Origin: an uncultured Desulfovibrio sp.
GTDB taxonomy: Bacteria; Desulfobacterota; Desulfovibrionia; Desulfovibrionales; Desulfovibrionaceae
Assembly (NCBI GenBank): GCA_910587035.1
Contig: CAJUMQ010000007.1
Span: 24,511-88,510, forward strand
DNA: 64,000 bases
Reading direction: 5' to 3'
The notes below the pieces were generated by a model. It had not been told where the DNA came from. It saw only the letters and a list, made by a program, of their open reading frames with translations, and made no database searches. Positions 59,893 through 64,000 of the stretch are shown here, in pieces (position 1 is the stretch's first letter; each line of letters begins with the position of its first letter). The position numbers were made by a program, and so were the translations under genes.

Positions 59893-60774
59893 TTAAAAGT
59901 TCATTTTTTCACCGTCAAAGGGAATGAGCACCTTGTCTCTGATGCCATGCTCCCGCACATATTGGGCAAGATCCTTTCGGTCAACTGTCATGTGGTTTAT
60001 GGCATCCATATGGATTGCCACAACATCGGACTTTGGCATCTTTTCCACCATTTTCCGCACATCTTCCTTGTCCATGATGATTTCCGGCGCGTCCTTGTAT
60101 TTTTCAGCAGACATGGCAGCACCGCCGGCATTGACAATAATCACATTGGGTTCATGTTTTGCCAGAGCCTCATCCACCCCTGCAAACCATATGGTGTCGC
60201 CCACAAGCCATGCTTTTTTGCCACCGGGTGTTGTAAAGACAACTCCCATCACTTCTCCAAGAGCCTTGCCAAGATCCGGATCGGCATACATGGCCTTTGA
60301 GCCGTGTTGCGTTGCTGTCCTGTCCAGCTTCACCTTGCCGAATTCGTCAGACTCCTTCATTATGCGCACATTTGTGAAACCATGGCCACGCACGGCTTTG
60401 GCATCTTCCTCATTTTGCACATAAAAAGGGATGTCTTTGGGTAGTGCATCCTGCGCGGTCTTGTCCCAGTGATCAAGATGGGTATGGGTGAGAATCACTG
60501 CATCCACGTCATCAAGAATTTCTTTTACAGACATCGGCAGTGGGGTTAATGGATTGCGCAACCAGCTGCGATATGTGTCGGGAAAGCCTTCATAAGCCCC
60601 GACTTCCGCGAACATCGGGTCAATAAGAAAGGTGGTGTCTCCGCTTGTAAGTTTTATTGTGGCATTCCTTATGTGCTGGAGAGACAAATCATCGTTCGCA
60701 GCGCTCGAAAGGCCAGGCCCACCGATCAATGAAATTGCAAGGGCAAGGAACGCGGCAAATATCAGACGTTTCAT
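59893..60774 (-). CDS. secreted metallo-beta-lactamase-fold hydrolase (UlaG-like)
   Basis: A 293-residue MBL-fold protein with an N-terminal signal peptide ending LSSAAN, so probably periplasmic, which is unusual for the UlaG-like group. The metal-binding motif is HTHLDHWD, with GDTIWF and HMDAINHM downstream. Substrate unknown. It follows the HDAC-fold gene by 29 bases on the same strand and so is probably co-transcribed with it. Confidence 0.85.
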   Translation of the reverse strand: MKRLIFAAFLALAISLIGGPGLSSAANDDLSLQHIRNATIKLTSGDTTFLIDPMFAEVGAYEGFPDTYRSWLRNPLTPLPMSVKEILDDVDAVILTHTHLDHWDKTAQDALPKDIPFYVQNEEDAKAVRGHGFTNVRIMKESDEFGKVKLDRTATQHGSKAMYADPDLGKALGEVMGVVFTTPGGKKAWLVGDTIWFAGVDEALAKHEPNVIIVNAGGAAMSAEKYKDAPEIIMDKEDVRKMVEKMPKSDVVAIHMDAINHMTVDRKDLAQYVREHGIRDKVLIPFDGEKMNF

Positions 60775-60803
60775 TTTCTTCCTCCAAATTGGTTATATTG
60801 TTA

Positions 60804-61757
60804 TTACGCCTGGAATTTCCAGTACGGCGCAAGAATATGCTTCACTTCCTTTATGGCATTTTCCTGATCCGGAGTAATTTTGTTGCCCACAATCAGGCCG
60901 GTGACAGGATCTTTTACTTCCGTTTCTTCGCCACTCATTGCCTCAATGCTCTTGAGGATGCAAAATGACATGTAATTTCCTGATCCACCTTCCAGAATGG
61001 CAAGCAGGCGTCCCTGGGCATATTTGTCCGCGATGTCCTGAACGATTTTCACAAGCTTTTTGTAGCCTTCGGCAGTTATCTGCTGGCGGCAAAGCGGATC
61101 AAAAATATGGGAGGCATAACCGGCAATAAGAACAACCAGTTCTGGTTTGTATTGTTCGGCAACCGGGACAATAATATCGGAAAATGCCCTGATATATGCA
61201 TCGTCACCAGCGCCAGCCGGCATGGGTATGACTACATTGTAGCCTTTGCCCTTGCCCTCTCCAATCATGTCGGCATTTCTGTCTGCCGCGCTATTTTCCG
61301 GAAGCGCGCCAGTTTGATGAACTTCAGCATAAAGCACTTCATCGGTGCTGTACCAGGCATCCTCAATGCCTTTCTTGTAATGATTGTCAAAGTCTATGAT
61401 CATGATTTTTTTCAGGCCGTATTTCTGGCGGGCATATTCAACAAGAATATTGAAATCATTGACAACGCAGAAACCAAAGCCCATATCGCGCTCCGCATGG
61501 GCTGCCGGCGGCCTTTGCAGGCAAAATGCGTTATCAATCTTGCCTTCCATTATCATATCCAGGGCGTTTTTGTCTCCGCCAACAGCCTCGCGGATCACGT
61601 TAAGGCCGTTATGGCCAATCTGGAATAATTCGCCTACTTCGCCGCCCCCGGCTTTGCTCAGGGCATCAAGTTTGTCAATATACTCCTGCGAATGAAAGCC
61701 GACCAGTTTCTCCTTGTCCTCAAGGCGCGTGGGAATAAATGCCAGCTTGTCCAGCAA
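60804..61757 (-). pseudogene. N-terminally truncated histone-deacetylase-fold protein with lost active-site residues
   Basis: 317 residues of the HDAC/acetylpolyamine-amidohydrolase fold. Many catalytic positions differ from active enzymes: the GHH pair is AAH (RPPAAHA), the HHG after the metal ligands is HYK (DFDNHYKK), AGFDAH is AGYASH, so one zinc ligand Asp is gone, and the EGGY tyrosine is Ser (LEGGSGNY). The first ~60 residues of a normal enzyme, including its WHDTG-type start, are missing: homology begins at about LYDLLRKTGLL near 61790, next to a methyltransferase fragment. A TTG at 61757 could start the remainder. Pseudoenzyme or relic. Confidence 0.75.
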
Positions 61758-62067
61758 GCCTGTTTTTCTTAAAAGGTCGTATAATTTCGGCTGATTTTGG
61801 ATCTTGGGCGATCAGTTCGTCTTTTTTCTTGCCATCAATTATGAAGGCATCATTAAACCCTGTTTTTATGCCATAATTTATACGTATATCCCAATCTTTC
61901 AGGGGTGTGCCAACCGCCTCAATTTTCCGCTTTATGGATTGCTCAATGGGCGAAAGTATAGCCCATGACTGCCCAACCTCGAAACGGGTGAACACGGCAT
62001 TGCGCTCAATGTAATCGCTCCAAATTTTTAGGCATTTGCCCTCTTGCCGCTGTGCTTGGCATTCCAA
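61720..62067 (-). pseudogene. fragment of an N6-adenine DNA methyltransferase / R-M specificity region
   Basis: Up to about residue 97 (62067 to 61774) the product matches the target-recognition part of type IIG/BREX PglX-like enzymes: DYIERNAVFTRFEVGQSWAIL, WDIRINYGIKTGFNDAFII and AQDPKSAEIIRP. The catalytic NPPY domain is absent and the frame then runs into HDAC-fold sequence. The start is a TTG and no ribosome site is seen. Reads as a leftover from a deleted methylase gene. Confidence 0.7.
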
Positions 62068-62109
62068 AAAATTGTTTCATCGTCAATCTTTAATGATGGA
62101 GCAAAAATC

Positions 62110-62733
62110 ATGGTATATGGCTACATCCGTGTCAGCAGCGACAAGCAGACAGTGGAGAACTAGCGCTTCGAGATTGCCAATTTCGCAAAGGCCAACAATC
62201 TGCAAGTGGACGGCTGGATTGAGGAGACCATCAGCGGCATGAAAAGTTATGACAAGCGCGAGCTTGGCAAGCTGCTCAAAAAAGTGAGGAGAGATGACCT
62301 CATCATTTGCGCCGAACTTTCCCGACTTGGCCGCAACCTGTTCATGTTTATGGAAATCCTCAATCTCTGCATGAGCAGGGAATGCAAGGTCTGGACTATC
62401 AAGGACAACTACCGGCTTGGGGAGGACATCCAGAGCAAGGTCCTGGCATTCGCCTTTGGCCTTTCCGCAGAAATTGAACGCAATCTCATAAGTCAGCGCA
62501 CAAGGGAGGCCCTTGCCCGCAAACGAGCAGAAGGCGTTGTTTTAGGTCGCCCCAAAGGCAGCAAATCCAGCAAGGTGAAATTGTCCGGCCAGGAGGAAAC
62601 CATCCGTACCCTTTTGCAGAGAAAAGTTCCCAAAACAAAAATCGCCAAAATTTTTGGCGTGAATCGGATGACTGTAGATTCCTTCATCCGCAAAAGGTTA
62701 AATCCTGAATCCATAAGTCAGAATTTTCTATAA
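62110..62733 (+). pseudogene. serine recombinase (DNA invertase, Mpi-like) interrupted by an amber codon
   Basis: A 207-codon serine recombinase frame. The N terminus reads YIRVSSDKQTVEN, then TAG at 62161-62163 (codon 18), where the family has Gln in VENQRFE. Beyond it the frame continues: SELSRLGRN-type ELSRLGRNLF, IERNLISQRTREALARKRAEG and a C-terminal HTH (KTKIAKIFGVNRMTVDSFI). A restart at GTG 62206 or ATG 62239 would lack the catalytic serine, so it is probably dead unless amber is suppressed. Its phase-variation targets (a methylase fragment next door) are also broken. Confidence 0.8.
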
Positions 62734-62755
62734 GTGACAGTCGGTCAAAATTCGT

Positions 62756-62825
62756 AAATCTGCCTCACAGCTTTCTGGGATCTGAAAAGTTTTTAAAAAC
62801 TTTATCAAATCTGTGGGGCAGATTT
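62756..62825. repeat. inverted repeat with nested perfect palindrome
   Basis: 15-bp arms AAATCTGCCTCACAG / CTGTGGGGCAGATTT (14 of 15 paired) enclose AAAGTTTTTAAAAACTTT, an 18-bp perfect palindrome (62786-62803). It may be a cruciform, a recombination site for the adjacent invertase or part of a termination structure. Confidence 0.6.
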
Positions 62826-62840
62826 TCCCCACCAAAGAAA

Positions 62841-62868
62841 AAGGGGTTAGATTTCGCTCTAACCCCTT
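62841..62868. terminator. rho-independent terminator after the invertase remnant
   Basis: Perfect 11-bp stem AAGGGGTTAGA/TCTAACCCCTT with a 6-base loop, followed by GAAATATTTTT. Confidence 0.8.
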
Positions 62869-62953
62869 GAAATATTTTTGCGTCACCAACGGGATAAAAT
62901 ATTATTTATAATATACTGAAATTATGTGAAATTTTTTGAATACGAAATATTAT

Positions 62954-62974
62954 ACCCACAAAAACACCCACAAA
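62954..62974 (+). repeat. tandem ACCCACAAA pair
   Basis: ACCCACAAA occurs at 62954-62962 and again at 62966-62974, 12 bases apart. Such spaced repeats occur as integrase or regulator sites; with only two units the meaning is unclear. Confidence 0.35.
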
Positions 62975-63130
62975 TTTGAAAAATCTCAAAACACGTTTTT
63001 AGCCCTTGTTGGACATGGAATTTTAAGGGTATTTTTATCCGCGCTTAATGACAAAAATTTATGACAGCAAAAATGTAGTGATGAATTATCGGGGGCACAG
63101 TCCCCCTCCTCCAGTCGCAATTTCTTTCTC

Positions 63131-63158
63131 TTGACTCGACACTCTTTTGTGGTACTAT
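63131..63158 (+). promoter_or_regulatory. promoter of hicAB, possibly leaderless
   Basis: TTGACT (63131-63136) and TACTAT (63153-63158) with a 16-base spacer. The expected start lies within a few bases of the hicA ATG at 63164, and no Shine-Dalgarno precedes that ATG. Confidence 0.5.
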
Positions 63159-63163
63159 ATTTT

Positions 63164-63403
63164 ATGAATAACAAGCACCGCAAGACTCTGGAAGATATTT
63201 TTGCCGATCCTGTTAAAGCTTCCATCACATGGGCGGATATTGAAGGCGTTTTCAAAGCATACGGTGGCGAAATTCGTGAGGGAAACGGCTCGCGGGTATG
63301 GTTCCTCTTTGGTCAACAAGTTGCAGTATTCCATCGCCCGCATCCCCAGCCGACCACCGATAAAGGCGTGGTCAAGTCCGTGCCCGCTACTTTTCAAATA
63401 TAG
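63164..63403 (+). CDS. hicA: HicA-family toxin
   Basis: A 79-residue HicA-like mRNA interferase of a type II toxin-antitoxin pair. It has the small dsRNA-binding-like fold pattern (KTLEDIFADPV, WADIEGVFKAYGG, FHRPHP in place of the usual catalytic H-containing loop). In active HicA a His near the middle is catalytic; here the HRPHPQPTTDKG segment contains two. It begins at ATG 63164 without a ribosome site, after a strong -35/-10 pair. hicB follows 10 bases later. Confidence 0.85.
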   Translation: MNNKHRKTLEDIFADPVKASITWADIEGVFKAYGGEIREGNGSRVWFLFGQQVAVFHRPHPQPTTDKGVVKSVPATFQI

Positions 63404-63413
63404 GATTAAAGCC

Positions 63414-63740
63414 ATGAACACCATGACATATAAGGGCTACCAGGGCAAATTTGAATATGACCAGGATGCCGATATTTTCCACGGAGAAGTCTTGCACCTC
63501 AATGATGTGGTAACATTCCAAGGCCGCTCCATAGATGAACTGAAAAAAGCATTAGCGGATTCTGTAGAAGATTATTTGCTGCTCTGCAAAGAAGTTGGCA
63601 AAGATCCAGAACGGTCTTTTTCAGGAAGATTCAATATTCGCATTTCTCCAGAATTGCATCAGCAGATTGCAAAAAAAGCGGCGGATGCTGGGGTGAGCTT
63701 GAATAATTGGGTTATCGGAAGAATTACAAATATTACTTAA
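63414..63740 (+). CDS. hicB: HicB-family antitoxin
   Basis: A 108-residue HicB protein that neutralises HicA and represses the operon. The N-terminal degenerate RNase-H-like domain is seen in YKGYQGKFEYDQDADIFHGEVLHL and VTFQGRSIDELKKALADSVEDYL; the C-terminal ribbon-helix-helix is FNIRISPELHQQIAKKAADAGVSLNNWV (DNA binding). AGGA precedes the ATG. Order toxin then antitoxin is normal for hicAB. It is followed by a 60-base gap and an AAA ATPase gene. Confidence 0.88.
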   Translation: MNTMTYKGYQGKFEYDQDADIFHGEVLHLNDVVTFQGRSIDELKKALADSVEDYLLLCKEVGKDPERSFSGRFNIRISPELHQQIAKKAADAGVSLNNWVIGRITNIT

Positions 63741-63800
63741 ATTTTTTATACAAAATGATCCAAGATATAACTTCAATTATTGAATTGTGGGTGAATATCT

Positions 63801-64000
63801 ATGTATTTATCTAAATTGATTGATATAAATATTGGCCCTATCAAAAATATTGAATTAGTGCCATCCTTTTCAATAGAAGGCGATCCGAGGCCAATTATTC
63901 TTGTTGGAAAAAATGGATCAGGAAAATCAACTTTGATATCCAATATAGTTGACTCTCTATATGAATTTCTTGGAGCATTGTATAATGATATAAGAACGAT
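63801..64000 (+). CDS. AAA-type ATPase, N-terminal part only (gene continues past the window)
   Basis: At least 66 residues beginning MYLSKLIDINIGPIKNIEL, with Walker A GKNGSGKSTL about 40 residues in. This is the start of a RecF/AAA_15-like ABC-ATPase head, as in OLD, Septu PtuA, retron-associated or similar defence ATPases. The rest lies outside the window, so no system can be named. Coding sequence is notably AT-rich. A weak ribosome site at best. Confidence 0.75.
   Translation, partial: MYLSKLIDINIGPIKNIELVPSFSIEGDPRPIILVGKNGSGKSTLISNIVDSLYEFLGALYNDIRT

Larger units (their letters stand above)
62734..63163. other. AT-rich intergenic region between invertase remnant and hicA
   Basis: About 430 bases without a gene. 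It holds a 70-base inverted repeat with a central palindrome (62756-62825), a terminator (62841-62868), two ACCCACAAA repeats (62954-62974), a GGGGG/CCCCC hairpin near 63091-63106 and the hicA promoter. Confidence 0.6.

Noticed and set aside
62734..64000. a complete new defence system at the right edge
   Set aside because: Only HicAB and the first part of an ATPase are present; partner genes are outside the window, so no system can be claimed.
1..64000. CRISPR array
   Set aside because: No regularly spaced direct repeats of the right length were found on reading.

Overview
The window looks like a chromosome segment from a Desulfovibrionaceae-type sulfate reducer (Desulfobacterota). The main clues are the siroheme-dependent heme genes ahbA, ahbD, hemB and ahbC in one operon, a fused AccA-AccD carboxyltransferase with its own biotin carboxylase gene, a hybrid cluster protein, and the polar-flagellum order flhF-flhG-fliA-cheY-fliL. 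Most of the window is moderately GC-rich. The last ~12 kb, after a tRNA-Arg gene, is more AT-rich and carries broken or mosaic genes.

Layout. 1-3.5 kb: a DegT/StrS-type aminotransferase running off the left edge (minus strand), then a lipoprotein, a membrane coiled-coil protein and an SrfA-like protein. 3.6-5.5 kb: an amino-acid ABC uptake binding protein and permease, with no ATPase gene beside them. 5.7-8.7 kb: hcp, a FlK-like thioesterase and a YigZ/IMPACT protein. 8.8-16.5 kb: the flagellar/chemotaxis block, starting from a sigma-54-type promoter and ending in a hybrid histidine kinase split by a frameshift in a C8 tract. 16.5-20.3 kb: the alternative heme pathway (ahbC-hemB-ahbD-ahbA, minus strand). 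20.3-25.2 kb: alaS, recA and ssb. 25.4-29.8 kb: acetyl-CoA carboxylase genes. 30-51 kb: housekeeping and envelope genes, including PNP, a CNNM protein, YgaP-like rhodanese, an atypical ThyX, an O-antigen-ligase-like protein, a PAS-GGDEF protein, a class IV aminotransferase, asd, DksA, a large MscS channel, mutL, a sugar-nucleotide epimerase and a U32 peptidase. 51-52 kb: a yqjD/yqjE-like membrane trio and tRNA-Arg(TCT).

52.3-64 kb is an accessory region. It holds an FmdE-domain protein with a FecB/CD/E-type metal-chelate importer whose permease is frameshifted; a CGGC protein; a His-rich Zn/Cd/Co P-type ATPase behind a MerR-type 19-bp-spacer promoter; a periplasmic metallo-beta-lactamase-fold protein; a histone-deacetylase-fold protein that has lost catalytic residues and its N terminus, joined to a DNA methyltransferase fragment; a serine invertase with an in-frame amber codon; a HicAB toxin-antitoxin pair; and the start of an AAA ATPase at the right edge.

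The most unusual signal is a dispersed intergenic element found in five copies (near 25.2, 35.6, 50.8, 52.3 and 54.4 kb). It has a conserved core around CGCCAGGCCGTATGG, a variable hairpin after it and, in two copies, an upstream hairpin with compensatory changes. Four of the five copies point toward a downstream start codon. A second family of AT-rich hairpin repeats occurs near 4.4, 12.3 and 42.2 kb. All calls come from reading the sequence and translations; no database search was run.
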